NCBI GenBank assembly: GCA_964471115.1
Contig: CAYYFE010000019.1
Span: 6,745-70,744 of the forward strand
DNA from: SYFT01 sp964471115
Lineage (GTDB): Bacteria; Acidobacteriota; Vicinamibacteria; Vicinamibacterales; SCN-69-37
DNA length: 64,000 bases
Direction of reading: 5' to 3'
Shown: positions 1 to 8,724 of the stretch, one piece after another
Position numbering within the stretch: the first letter of the stretch is position 1
Layout: every line of letters begins with the position of its first letter
The notes under the pieces: generated by a model
The model's input: only the letters and a program-made list of their open reading frames with translations
The model's database searches: none
What the model was told of the DNA's origin: nothing
Translations under genes and position numbers: made by a program

Positions 1-2
1 GG

Positions 3-641
3 ATGACGCGACCGCCTCTCGTGATTGGTGTGGCCGGCGGGTCGGGTTCGGGCAAGACCACGGTCGTGCGCAACATCATCGAAGCGCTGGGCGACGGGCA
101 GGTCTCGGTCCTGGAGCACGACCGGTATTACCGCGACCATCCGGCGCTGCGGCTCGAGGAACGGGCCGCCCTCAACTACGACCACCCGGACGCGCTCGAG
201 ACCGACCTGCTCGTGCGGCACGTGGAGGCGTTGCGCGGCGGCCACGCGATCGAGGCGCCGCGGTACGACTTCGCCCGGCACGCGCGCCAGCCCGTCACCG
301 ACACCATTGCCGCCCGCAGTGCCATCATCGTGGAAGGCATCCTGATCTTCACCGACGCCGCGCTGCGCCGGCAGATGGACGTGAAGGTGTTCGTCGACAC
401 CGACGATGACACGCGGTTCATCCGGCGGCTGCAGCGCGACATCACCGAACGCGGCCGCACGGTGCAGTCGGTCATCGAGCAGTACCTGTCGACGGTCAAA
501 CCCATGCACCTCGAGTTTGCCGAGCCGAGCAAACGCTACGCGGACGTCATCATCCCGTCCGGCGGCCACAACGCGGTCGCCATCGACATGTTGCTCACGC
601 TGATCCGCAGCCTGGCGAACACAGGGCACAGCTCTACCTGA
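3..641 (+). CDS. udk: Uridine kinase
   Basis: Phosphorylates uridine (and usually cytidine) to the monophosphate in cytosolic pyrimidine salvage. The 212-residue product has a Walker A loop GGSGSGKT at residues 12-19. It also shows the family blocks EHDRYYRD (about 39-46) and NYDHPDALE (about 58-66), and the lid-region arginines in FIRRLQRDITERGR. Length matches bacterial Udk (about 210). The ATG lies two bases from the window edge, so any upstream ribosome-binding site or operon partner is out of view. The last codons (NTGHSST) and stop lie in a 12-bp inverted repeat shared with the start of a small heptamer array. The next gene is convergent. The family call is secure. Confidence 0.95.
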   Translation: MTRPPLVIGVAGGSGSGKTTVVRNIIEALGDGQVSVLEHDRYYRDHPALRLEERAALNYDHPDALETDLLVRHVEALRGGHAIEAPRYDFARHARQPVTDTIAARSAIIVEGILIFTDAALRRQMDVKVFVDTDDDTRFIRRLQRDITERGRTVQSVIEQYLSTVKPMHLEFAEPSKRYADVIIPSGGHNAVAIDMLLTLIRSLANTGHSST

Positions 642-656
642 GACCTGTGCCCTGTG
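620..656. repeat. Inverted repeat at the 3' end of udk
   Basis: CACAGGGCACAG (620-631) is perfectly complementary to CTGTGCCCTGTG (645-656) across a 13-nt loop that contains the udk stop. There is no T-run, so it is not a textbook intrinsic terminator. It lies between two convergent genes and could act as a bidirectional attenuator or 3'-end stabiliser. The right arm is also part of the heptamer array at 643-670. Confidence 0.55.
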
Positions 657-670
657 ACCTGTGCCCTGCC
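643..670. repeat. Short heptamer array (CCTGTG type)
   Basis: Four 7-nt units can be read: ACCTGTG, CCCTGTG, ACCTGTG, CCCTGCC. They fill the gap between udk and the convergent M16 peptidase. The units belong to the same family as the 20-unit array near 45 kb. Confidence 0.7.
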
Positions 671-679
671 GACGCGCCC

Positions 680-3499
680 CTATTTCTCCGGCAGCAACAC
701 GACCTTCACGTAGTTCGCCGTATTCAGATACCGCTTCGCGGCGGCCTGAATCGTCGCGGCGTCCAGCTTCTGGTAGTACGACGGCACCTCGAGCAGCGTG
801 TGGGCCGGTTCGCCGCTCTGGTACTTGGCGACGAGTTGCCCCAGCACCCAGCCGTTCTGGCGGCTGTTGGTTTCAAAGTCGCGCGTGAGCGCGGCCCTCA
901 CGTCGGTCACCTGTTTGTCGGTCGGCCCCTCGGCTTGGAACTTCGCGATCTCCTCGAACACCCGCGCGGCCAGCGCATCGGCACGCGCCGGGTCGCTGCC
1001 AAAGCCGATCGAGATGGTGAACTCCCCTTTCGGGATGCGCTGGTAGCCGGCTGAGGCGCCGACGCTGTACGTCCCGCCGAGTTCTTCGCGCAGCGCCTCC
1101 CGCAGACGCGTCTGGAGCACGTCGGCCATGGCGCGAATGGCGATGCGTTCGTCCTGCGTGTGCGTAAACGGGCCGTGGAACGTGATGCTGGTCTGGCTCT
1201 TCGGTTCGATGCCCTTGCGCACGGTCCGCTCCACGACGCCGCTCGGATGGGTCACCCCCATGTCGCGCCAGGTCTCCTTGCGGCCGGTGGCCGGCAGGCT
1301 GGCCAGGTACCGCTCGGCGAGCGGCCGCACCACCGCCGGATCAACCGTCCCGACGATGACGAACGTGAAGTCGCCGGCATCGGCAAACCGGTCCTTGTAA
1401 AACGCCATCGCCTTGTCGAGGTTCAACTGCTCGAGCATCTCGGGCGACGGCGTCCGGCGGCGCGGATGTCCTTGGTACAGCGCGTCGTTGAGCGCCTCGG
1501 CAAACGCAAACTCCGGCTGCGCGCGCTGGTTGGCCATCATGGTCTTCATCTGGCTGGTCAACACGGCGAAGATGGCCGGGTCGGCGCGCGGCGCGGTGAA
1601 GCGCAGGTAGGTCAGCTGAAACAGCGACTCCAGATCCTTGGTCGACGCGCGTCCGCTGATCCCCTCCTCCAGTTCGCCGATCTGCGCGGAGGCGGTGGCC
1701 ACCTTGCCGGTCATCACCTTGCCCAGTTCATTGTTCGAGTACCGCCCCAGCCCGCCGATGCCGATGATGGTGGCGGCCGCTTCCTGCGAGACGTAGTCGT
1801 CGTTGGCTGCCAGCGACGATCCGCCGGGGCTGTAGGCGCGCATCAGCACCTCGTCCTGCTTGAAGTCGGTGGGCTTGAGAATGACGCGCGCGCCGTTGCT
1901 CAACGTCCACTCGGTGATGCCCCACTCCCGCGTCTGCTCGGCCACGACCCGGCCGGGCGTGGGCGCGGCGTCCATCAGTGATGTGCCCGTCACCGAATCG
2001 ACGTACGCGGTCAGTGGCGCGGCCTTGGCCGCCTCAATCGCGCGGCCCAGCGCGGCGTCATCGGGGACGGCCACGCCGTCCTTCTTCGGCGCGCCGACCA
2101 TGACCACGCGGTTGCCTTCGGGCACCCACTCGGCCGCCAGACCGTTGACCTCGGCCAGGGTGATGGTCGGCACCATCTGGCGCGTGAGCTGCACCTCGGT
2201 CTCGAGCCCGGGGATGGGCTCGTTCTGGGTCACGTGGCGGACGTACTCCTCGGCAAACGGCGCCGACTGCCGCTTGTCGCGTTCGGCCATCGCCTGCTCC
2301 AGCCCGCGCAGCAGGTTCGTCTTCTGCCGCTCGAATTCGGTGGCCGTGAATCCGAAGCGCGCGACCCGTTCGGCCTCGGCATACAGCGCCGTCAGCCCGC
2401 GCTCGATGCCGTCGTCCTTGACCATGGCGTTGAGCATCGACGCTTCCGCGGTCTTGACGAACAGCCCGCGCCCGGCGCCGGCCGCCAGGAACGGCGCGTC
2501 GGGCTTCTGCGCCATCTCCGAGAAGCGCGCGTTGAGCATGCCGGCAAACAGGTTCTCGACCAACGAGCGCCGATACGCGCCGATGGTCTGCTGATCGCGC
2601 AGGGCCATCTTGCCGTAGACGCTGACCGTGGTGCCCGGGGCTTCGGCGTCAGTGGCGACGGCGTACAACGTGCCGGGCTGCGGCGGCACCTCATAGGCCG
2701 GCCGTGGCCGCGGGTTCACCGCCTTGGGCAGCGCGCCGAAGTGTTTCGTGATGAGCTGCTGCATGGCGGCCGGGTCGAAGTCGCCGACGGCAATCACCGT
2801 CATCAGATCGGGGCGGTACCAGTCCTTGTAGAACCGGGTCAGACTCTCGTGTTTGAACGTCTGCAGGTGCTCGACCGTGCCGATCGGCAGGCGCTCGGCG
2901 TACCGCGAGCCCTTGAGCAGGATGGGCAACTGCTGATCCTGCATGCGCGCGCCGGCGCCTCGACGCAGACGCCACTCTTCGATGATGACACCACGCTCCT
3001 TGTCGACCTCCGCCGGGTCGAACGACACGTTGTGCGCCCAGTCCTCGAGGATGAGCATCGCGCGCGCCAGCACCTCCGGCTTTTCGGTCGGCACCTGCAA
3101 CATGTAGACGGTTTCATCGAAACTCGTGAACGCGTTGATGCTGGGACCGAACCGCATGCCGAGTGACTCGAGGAACGACACGGTCTCGAGTTTCGGGAAG
3201 TTTTTCGTGCCGTTGAAGGCCATGTGTTCGACGAAATGCGCCAGCCCCAGCTGGTCGTCGTCTTCCACGATGGAACCGACGTTAACCACCAGGCGCAGTT
3301 CCGCGCGGCCGGCGGGCAGCGCGTTCCGGCGAATCATGTACTTCAGACCGTTGTCGAACTGGCCGGTGGTGACGGCGGGGTCAACCGGCAGGCGCTCGCT
3401 CAGTGCGGAAGACGGCGTCTGTTGCGCGGCCAAGGCGGCGCCGCACAGCGCCACACACGCCGCGGCAAGGGTGGATCGCGTGTAGGACCGAATCATCAT
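680..3499 (-). CDS. Secreted M16 family zinc metallopeptidase
   Basis: Predicted exported metallopeptidase of the pitrilysin/PqqL type. From the chosen start the product is 939 residues with a signal peptide (residues 1-25, ending ALAAQQ). The inverted zinc motif HFVEH is at 88-92. A downstream Glu in KERGVIIEE (E168, 76 residues after the motif) fits as third ligand. The length suits a two-repeat M16 protein whose C-terminal half is inactive. The open frame extends further upstream to 3679, but those codons lack a signal-like character and overlap the upstream gene; the ATG at 3499 is followed directly by the signal peptide. GGGAG lies about 8 nt upstream, and a TAAGAT -10-like box sits at 3519-3524. 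Substrate is unknown. Confidence 0.88.
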   Translation of the reverse strand: MMIRSYTRSTLAAACVALCGAALAAQQTPSSALSERLPVDPAVTTGQFDNGLKYMIRRNALPAGRAELRLVVNVGSIVEDDDQLGLAHFVEHMAFNGTKNFPKLETVSFLESLGMRFGPSINAFTSFDETVYMLQVPTEKPEVLARAMLILEDWAHNVSFDPAEVDKERGVIIEEWRLRRGAGARMQDQQLPILLKGSRYAERLPIGTVEHLQTFKHESLTRFYKDWYRPDLMTVIAVGDFDPAAMQQLITKHFGALPKAVNPRPRPAYEVPPQPGTLYAVATDAEAPGTTVSVYGKMALRDQQTIGAYRRSLVENLFAGMLNARFSEMAQKPDAPFLAAGAGRGLFVKTAEASMLNAMVKDDGIERGLTALYAEAERVARFGFTATEFERQKTNLLRGLEQAMAERDKRQSAPFAEEYVRHVTQNEPIPGLETEVQLTRQMVPTITLAEVNGLAAEWVPEGNRVVMVGAPKKDGVAVPDDAALGRAIEAAKAAPLTAYVDSVTGTSLMDAAPTPGRVVAEQTREWGITEWTLSNGARVILKPTDFKQDEVLMRAYSPGGSSLAANDDYVSQEAAATIIGIGGLGRYSNNELGKVMTGKVATASAQIGELEEGISGRASTKDLESLFQLTYLRFTAPRADPAIFAVLTSQMKTMMANQRAQPEFAFAEALNDALYQGHPRRRTPSPEMLEQLNLDKAMAFYKDRFADAGDFTFVIVGTVDPAVVRPLAERYLASLPATGRKETWRDMGVTHPSGVVERTVRKGIEPKSQTSITFHGPFTHTQDERIAIRAMADVLQTRLREALREELGGTYSVGASAGYQRIPKGEFTISIGFGSDPARADALAARVFEEIAKFQAEGPTDKQVTDVRAALTRDFETNSRQNGWVLGQLVAKYQSGEPAHTLLEVPSYYQKLDAATIQAAAKRYLNTANYVKVVLLPEK

Positions 3500-3530
3500 G
3501 TCGGGGACTCCCGACACGATCTTACCGCGC

Positions 3531-5297
3531 TTACCGCGCCTCGGTGGCTGCGCGCGCCGCGGCCAGGCGAATGCCGCTCTGGATGACGCCGACATGGCTG
3601 AAGGCCTGCGGAAAGTTTCCGAGGAACGCGCCCGACGAGGGGTCGATCTGTTCCGGCAGCAGGCCGACCGGATTCGCACGATCGCAGAGTGAGTCGTACA
3701 ACGCGTGCGCTTCCTCCAGCCGGCCCTGCAGCGTCAGGTTGTCGACGAGCCAGAAACTGCACAACAGGAACGCCCCTTCGTGCCCCGGCAGTCCGTCGGG
3801 CGAGTGCCGCGGCAGATAGCGGTACAACAATCCGCGACCGGCGCCCAGCCGGCGCACGATGGAGGACGTCGTGGAGACCATGCGCGGGTGCGTGGCCGGC
3901 ACGACCCGCCGCAGCGGCAGGGTCAGGATGCTCGCGTCGGCGTTGCCGCCGCCCAGATGTTCGGTGAGCAGCCGTTCCTCGTCGTCCCAGGCTTCGTGCA
4001 GAATCGCGTCTCGAATTTCGCCGGCCGCGCGCCGCCAGCCGGCGATGTCGCCCTCGAACCCGAAGCGTTCGGCCATCAGCGCGCCGCGGTCGAGCGCCAC
4101 ATGGCAGACCGCCGCGGAGTAGGTGAACACCCGGCCGGGCGTGCGCACCTCCCAGATCCCCTGGTCGGGCGACCGCCAGGCCAGACTCGCCGCATCGATG
4201 AGCCGCCGCAGCTGGTCCCACTGCGCGGGCGTGAGATCGCCGTGGTTCTTCACCCACTGATAGGCGCAGTCGACGATTTCCCCGTAGACGTCATGCTGAA
4301 TCTGATCGGCCGCCGCATTGCCCCACCGCACCGGGCCCGACCGGCGATAGCCCTCCAGATTGGGGTCGAGCCGTTCCGGTTCCGGCGCGCCGCCATCCAC
4401 GGTGTACAGCACCTTCGGCATGCCGCTCTGCTCGAAGGCTCGCAGTGCCCAATGCAGGAATCCGCGCGCCTCGTCGACCAGACCGATGGCGCGCAGCGCG
4501 TCCACCGAGAATGCCGCATCCCGGATCCAGGCGTAGCGGTAATCCCAGTTGCGCGGACCGCCGATGGCCTCCGGCAGCGACGAGGTGGGCGCGGCCACGA
4601 TGGCTCCGTTGCCGAAGTAATCGAGCAGTTTCAGCGTGAGGGCGGAGCGGCGGACCAGCGCGCGCTGGGGGCCGTCGTAGTTGAGGTGTGTGGCCCACGC
4701 GCGCCAGGCCGCGCGCGTGCGCCCCATCACCTCTTCGAACGTGACGGCCTCCGGCTGGCTGCGCCAGCGCAGCGCGACCCACACGTCGGCGCCTTCGGGC
4801 AACTCCACCTCGGTGCGCCACCCGGTCAGCGGCAGGCTGGACTCGAGGTGCACACCCGGCACGTCCGCGCCGTCGCGCGGAGTCAGAGAGATGGTCAGCC
4901 GCGCCGGCCCCCGCAGCACCTCAATGTGCCGCAACAGTTCGCCGCGGGCCATCTCCCGCTCGTCGAGCAGGCTGGCGCCGGCCGAAAAGGTCATCGCGTC
5001 GGTAAACCGCACCGTGGCGTCGGCGCTGCGCACCTCGGTGATCAGGACGCCGGTATCTTCGTCATACGCCTGCCGGCCCTCGATGGTGTCCCGCAGCTCG
5101 GTCGTCCACGCACCGCCGCGCCGCGTGTCGAGCAACCGGCACAACAACGGCGGCGAATCAAATCGCGGCACACACAGCCACACCACGGCGCCGTCGCGCG
5201 CCACCAGCGCCGCCGTCGACCCGTCGCCCACCAGGCCGTGGTCTTCCAGGGGCAGGTAGCCGTCGACACGCGCAAACGGCGCAAACGGCGCCCTCAA
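3531..5297 (-). CDS. GH15 family glycoside hydrolase (glucoamylase/trehalase-like)
   Basis: Predicted alpha-glucan or trehalose hydrolase, 588 residues, cytosolic (no signal peptide). The N-terminal beta-sandwich opens with a RAPFAPF block, as in actinobacterial GH15 trehalases. The (alpha/alpha)6 barrel carries GGPRNWDYRYAWIRDA (247-262). The probable general acid is E340 in YGEIVDCAYQW and the probable base is E549 in LLPEQIDP. The frame is open far upstream, but that part is antisense-like sequence over the amidohydrolase gene. A TTG at 5297 overlaps the upstream stop (TTGA) and gives the expected family N-terminus, so it is taken as the start. Last gene of a three-gene minus-strand operon. 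Exact substrate cannot be told from sequence. Confidence 0.87.
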   Translation of the reverse strand: MRAPFAPFARVDGYLPLEDHGLVGDGSTAALVARDGAVVWLCVPRFDSPPLLCRLLDTRRGGAWTTELRDTIEGRQAYDEDTGVLITEVRSADATVRFTDAMTFSAGASLLDEREMARGELLRHIEVLRGPARLTISLTPRDGADVPGVHLESSLPLTGWRTEVELPEGADVWVALRWRSQPEAVTFEEVMGRTRAAWRAWATHLNYDGPQRALVRRSALTLKLLDYFGNGAIVAAPTSSLPEAIGGPRNWDYRYAWIRDAAFSVDALRAIGLVDEARGFLHWALRAFEQSGMPKVLYTVDGGAPEPERLDPNLEGYRRSGPVRWGNAAADQIQHDVYGEIVDCAYQWVKNHGDLTPAQWDQLRRLIDAASLAWRSPDQGIWEVRTPGRVFTYSAAVCHVALDRGALMAERFGFEGDIAGWRRAAGEIRDAILHEAWDDEERLLTEHLGGGNADASILTLPLRRVVPATHPRMVSTTSSIVRRLGAGRGLLYRYLPRHSPDGLPGHEGAFLLCSFWLVDNLTLQGRLEEAHALYDSLCDRANPVGLLPEQIDPSSGAFLGNFPQAFSHVGVIQSGIRLAAARAATEAR

Positions 5298-6136
5298 AAG
5301 CCCCTCAGCAGCGCCCCGAGTCCGCCGGCCGCGGACGGCGGGTCGAGCTTGAAGAGGTCGACGGCGTTCCGCCACAACATCAATTCGCGGTCGGCCGGCG
5401 GCAGCTTGAGCTCCTCCACGAACTGCAGGTACGACTCCATGGTGGCCAGCGGCCAGTCGGTGCCGTACAACACCTTGCGGGGGTTCATGCCCCAGAGCAA
5501 CATCTCCTTGAGCTGCGCCCGCATGTAGGCCTCGAAGCGATCGGAGAAGTCGCCCAACGTGAGCCCCGAGATGTCGGTGTACACGTTGTCGTTTTTGTAG
5601 ACCACCTCCATGCAGTCGCGGAACCACGGATTGCCCAGGTGGCAGATCAGGAACTTGACCTTCGGGAAATCCACGGCGACTTCGTCGACGTTGAGCGGGT
5701 GGGCGTACTTCACCTTCCCGGTCGGCGAGTACGTATCGCCGCAGTGAATCATCACCGGCACACCGAATTCCTCGGCCAGGTGATACACCGGTTCCAGCTT
5801 CTTGTCGGCGGGATAAAACGGCTCGTAGCCCGGGTACAACTTCAGGCCCTTCAGTTCCCCGGCCTCGAGCATCTGCCGCCATTCGGCCAGGTCGTCGTCG
5901 GTGAGCGAGCGCCACGACACGCCGGCCACCACGTGAATGTTCGTCAGGCCGCGGGTCGCCTCGACGACCGCGCGCGTGGAGGGCCGGCCCGGCATGACCT
6001 TGTAGGACGTCAGCACGAGGGCGACATCCACCCGGTTGCGGCGCATCGCGGCGCGCATGCGTGTCAGGCAGCCATCGAGATCGGCCACCGATTCGTCGTG
6101 GTAGTTGTTCAGGTGCGTGTGGCAGTCGATGATCAT
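5294..6136 (-). CDS. Amidohydrolase family protein (amidohydrolase_2)
   Basis: A 280-residue TIM-barrel metal-dependent hydrolase or decarboxylase of the amidohydrolase-2 family. Likely metal and catalytic residues are H6 and H8 (DCHTH), H131 (MIHCGD), H166 (ICHLGN) and D227 (YGTDWPL). No signal peptide, so cytosolic. The start overlaps the stop of the upstream membrane gene and its stop overlaps the TTG of the GH15 gene, so the three genes look translationally coupled. Members of this family act on varied carboxylates, lactones and aromatic acids. The substrate is not predictable here. Confidence 0.85.
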   Translation of the reverse strand: MIIDCHTHLNNYHDESVADLDGCLTRMRAAMRRNRVDVALVLTSYKVMPGRPSTRAVVEATRGLTNIHVVAGVSWRSLTDDDLAEWRQMLEAGELKGLKLYPGYEPFYPADKKLEPVYHLAEEFGVPVMIHCGDTYSPTGKVKYAHPLNVDEVAVDFPKVKFLICHLGNPWFRDCMEVVYKNDNVYTDISGLTLGDFSDRFEAYMRAQLKEMLLWGMNPRKVLYGTDWPLATMESYLQFVEELKLPPADRELMLWRNAVDLFKLDPPSAAGGLGALLRGF

Positions 6137-6804
6137 CGGCCCGAGTTCCGCGTGTACCGTTCAATGACCTTGGCGGCCCAGTCCCGGCCGCCCAACCCGA
6201 AGGCCAGCGCCCCCGCCAGGCAAATCGCGGCAAACGCGATCTGAAAGGCCGACACCAGCACCGCGCTGCCAATCGCGACCTGCTCGGCCGCCATGAACAC
6301 CACGAACACCAGCATCGCGTATCTCGCAAGTGCGCCGACCGGCTCGGCCGCCGCGCTGCCGATGTTGGCCAGGTAGCCGGTCACCAGACCACCCACCACG
6401 CGTGACAGCAGTGAGCCAAACACCAGGATGCCGACGCCCAGCAACACGTTGGGCACGAACCGCACGGCGCGGCTGAACAACTCACCCGCCGCCCTGACCC
6501 CCAGCGCGTCGAGCAGGCCGACAAACACCCCGGCGAGGATGAGCCAGTACAAGGTGTTTGCGATGAGCGTCACCGTCGTGTACCGCACGCCGCCCTGGAT
6601 GAGCGCATCCTCGAGCCCGGTGCGTTCGGCCACTTCGTCGACCTTGATCCACCGCAGGACGCGAATCGTCAGGCGGCGCACGCCCCGCGCCACCAGCCAC
6701 CCGGCCAGCAGCAGCGCGATCGCGAGTCCGATGTCCGGTAGGACCTGCCAGACACGCACCGCCTGGGCGCGCAGCGACTCGAGCAGCGTGACGGTCTCTG
6801 TCAT
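6133..6804 (-). CDS. MscS-type TM-helix membrane protein
   Basis: A small integral membrane protein of about 223 residues with roughly five hydrophobic segments. The pattern resembles the conserved TM-helix repeat found N-terminal to some mechanosensitive channels: a helix, then VARGVRRLTIRVLRW, a second block of helices, and a Gly-rich terminal GALAFGLGGRDWAAKVIER. That terminal block is typical of the family. No MscS beta-domain is present. The start at 6804 (MTETV) is preferred; an ATG at 6828 in the same frame adds eight residues (MHSGGIPQ). First gene of the operon with the amidohydrolase and GH15 genes. Function beyond membrane location is unknown. Confidence 0.72.
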   Translation of the reverse strand: MTETVTLLESLRAQAVRVWQVLPDIGLAIALLLAGWLVARGVRRLTIRVLRWIKVDEVAERTGLEDALIQGGVRYTTVTLIANTLYWLILAGVFVGLLDALGVRAAGELFSRAVRFVPNVLLGVGILVFGSLLSRVVGGLVTGYLANIGSAAAEPVGALARYAMLVFVVFMAAEQVAIGSAVLVSAFQIAFAAICLAGALAFGLGGRDWAAKVIERYTRNSGR

Positions 6805-6850
6805 CTGAGGAATGCCCCCGGAGTGCATCGTAACAAACGCCAGCCGATGC

Positions 6851-6856
6851 TAGAAT
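6851..6856 (+). promoter_or_regulatory. -10-like box TAGAAT, leaderless start
   Basis: TAGAAT ends six nucleotides before the ATG at 6863, so a transcript starting at the usual distance would begin at or next to the start codon. No convincing -35 or Shine-Dalgarno is seen. Confidence 0.5.
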
Positions 6857-6862
6857 CCGCGC

Positions 6863-8662
6863 ATGCCTCGCACCCTGCGTTCCGTCTTCCTGTTCGCGCT
6901 GGCCCTGGGCCTCGCGGGCGCCTCGTCCACGCTCCTGCCCGCCACGCCGCAGGCGCAGGCCCAGCGTCTGCAGACGCCGGCCGAGGCGGTCAACTACAGC
7001 CAGGGCGGCACGTTGTACGACCCGCTGATGAAGTTCGTCTACGAGCTGGACGCCGCATCCAATCTCATGAGCGTCAAGAAGCTGACGACGACGCTGGCGG
7101 GCCGGGATGTGGTGCTGGCGGTGTTGTCCAACCCGCCCATCTACCGGCCGGAAGACGTCCTCAAGACCGACAAGCCGATCGTGCTGATCGCCAACAACGT
7201 GCACGGCAACGAGGTGGCCGGCAAGGACGCGAGCATGGAGATCATGCGCGACCTGGTGCAGGGCGACCTGCGGCCGCTGCTCGACCAGGTGGTGGTGCTC
7301 AACATCCCGACCATCAATCCGGACGGCGCGGAAGTCCGGCGGCGCACCAACGAGCAGAACTTCGACATGAACCGCGACTACCTGAAGCTGGAGTCGCAGG
7401 AGATTGCCGCGCTGGTCACGCAGGTGGTCAACGTGTGGCAGCCCGACATCTGGGTGGATACCCACCACGGCGGGTCCGCGCCGTACACGCTGACGTACCA
7501 GACCAACATGAATCCGGCGGGCGACCAGGGCCTGGTGGACTTCGGCAACAACGAAATCATCGCGGCCATCCGCCGGGCGCTGCGCGCCGAGAACTACGAC
7601 GGCTTCTGGTATTCGGGGCCGCAGACGGTGAACGGCGAGGCCGGCTGGGGCGCGACGTCGGTGGAGCCGCGCAAGCAGCACGTGTACGGCGCGATGGTCA
7701 ACACGCTGGGCTTCCTCTTCGAGACGCCGTCGGGCACCCATCGCGTGGTCGACAACGGCGCGCGCGTCGTCGAGATTCCGCGCGAGGAGACGTACCGCCA
7801 TCAGGTCCGCGGGCAGTACATCGGACAGCGCGAACTCATCCGGTTCGCCGCCTCCCGCGCGGCCGACCTCAAGCGCGTGATTGCCAACGCGAAGTCGTCG
7901 GCAATTGCGCGCGGCCACAACGACGCGGACAACGACCAGGTGCCGCTGGAATACCGCCTGCGCAACAAAGGCAACGAGGAGTTCTGGGTGCGTACCGGTG
8001 GTCCGGCGCGCGGCGGCGGCGCCGGACGCGGCGCGGGCGCGGCGCCGCAGCCGGCCGCGCCGGTGACCTGGGAGAAGGTCAACCGGCCGGTGTTCCTCGA
8101 TTACGAGGTGACACGCAGCACGACACGTCCGTGGGGCTACTTCGTCGCGGCCGGCGCGGCCCACCGCGTACTGCCGGTCCTGCACGATCATCAGATCACC
8201 GTGCAGCGCCTCACCGCGCCCGTGTCGGTGGAGCTCGAGGTGTACTACGCGACGTCCATCAGCGCCGACACCTACTTCCAGGGGCACTACCTGCGTGAGG
8301 TCACGGCCGACAAACGCACCGAAACGATGACGCTGCCGGCCGGCACGTTGTTCATCCCGAGCGGTCAGGCCAAGTCGAATCTCATCAGCTACCTGCTCGA
8401 ACCGGAGACCGACGACAACCTGGTGACCTGGGGCTACCTCGACGACTTCCTGCAGGTCACGACCAATCGCGGCGGCGGCGCCGGCGGGCGCGCGGGCGCC
8501 GCGGCCGATCCCGATGACCCGCCGCAGGCGGCGGCAGGCCGCGGCCGTGGCGGCGCGGGCGGACAGCGCGTCCCGATGTACCGGCTGATGAAACAGACCA
8601 CGTTCCCGGCGATCGTGGTCGAGCCGCCGCCGGCGGGGATCAAGAACCAGATCTACCGGTAA
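6863..8662 (+). CDS. Secreted M14 family zinc carboxypeptidase-like protein
   Basis: Predicted exported metallocarboxypeptidase, 599 residues. A signal peptide spans about 1-34 (ends QAQAQ). The zinc motif HxxE is H114-G-N-E117 (NNVHGNEVAGK). The substrate-binding Asn-Arg pair is in DMNRDY (170-171). The third ligand is at 201/202 in VDTHHGG, and a candidate catalytic Glu lies in LFETPSG. After the peptidase domain come a Gly/Arg/Ala-rich linker (about 372-395), a C-terminal beta-rich region and a second Gly/Arg-rich insert (about 535-575). Such inserts are common in this group of bacteria. Monocistronic, with its own -10-like box. Confidence 0.87.
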   Translation: MPRTLRSVFLFALALGLAGASSTLLPATPQAQAQRLQTPAEAVNYSQGGTLYDPLMKFVYELDAASNLMSVKKLTTTLAGRDVVLAVLSNPPIYRPEDVLKTDKPIVLIANNVHGNEVAGKDASMEIMRDLVQGDLRPLLDQVVVLNIPTINPDGAEVRRRTNEQNFDMNRDYLKLESQEIAALVTQVVNVWQPDIWVDTHHGGSAPYTLTYQTNMNPAGDQGLVDFGNNEIIAAIRRALRAENYDGFWYSGPQTVNGEAGWGATSVEPRKQHVYGAMVNTLGFLFETPSGTHRVVDNGARVVEIPREETYRHQVRGQYIGQRELIRFAASRAADLKRVIANAKSSAIARGHNDADNDQVPLEYRLRNKGNEEFWVRTGGPARGGGAGRGAGAAPQPAAPVTWEKVNRPVFLDYEVTRSTTRPWGYFVAAGAAHRVLPVLHDHQITVQRLTAPVSVELEVYYATSISADTYFQGHYLREVTADKRTETMTLPAGTLFIPSGQAKSNLISYLLEPETDDNLVTWGYLDDFLQVTTNRGGGAGGRAGAAADPDDPPQAAAGRGRGGAGGQRVPMYRLMKQTTFPAIVVEPPPAGIKNQIYR

Positions 8663-8664
8663 GG

Positions 8665-8724
8665 GTTCGTGGGCTCGTGGGCTCGTGGGTTCGTGGGTTC
8701 GTGGGTTCGTGGGCTCGTGGGTTC
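8665..8724. repeat. 8-mer tandem array G(T/C)TCGTGG
   Basis: Seven full 8-nt units (GTTCGTGG or GCTCGTGG) and a partial eighth follow the M14 stop. Each unit contains a GTG. Because eight is not a multiple of three, successive GTGs fall in all three frames. The array supplies the start codon and first codons of the next gene. Confidence 0.85.

Noticed and set aside
3500..3679. Upstream extension of the M16 peptidase
   Set aside because: The extra codons lie before a clear signal peptide and overlap the upstream GH15 gene.
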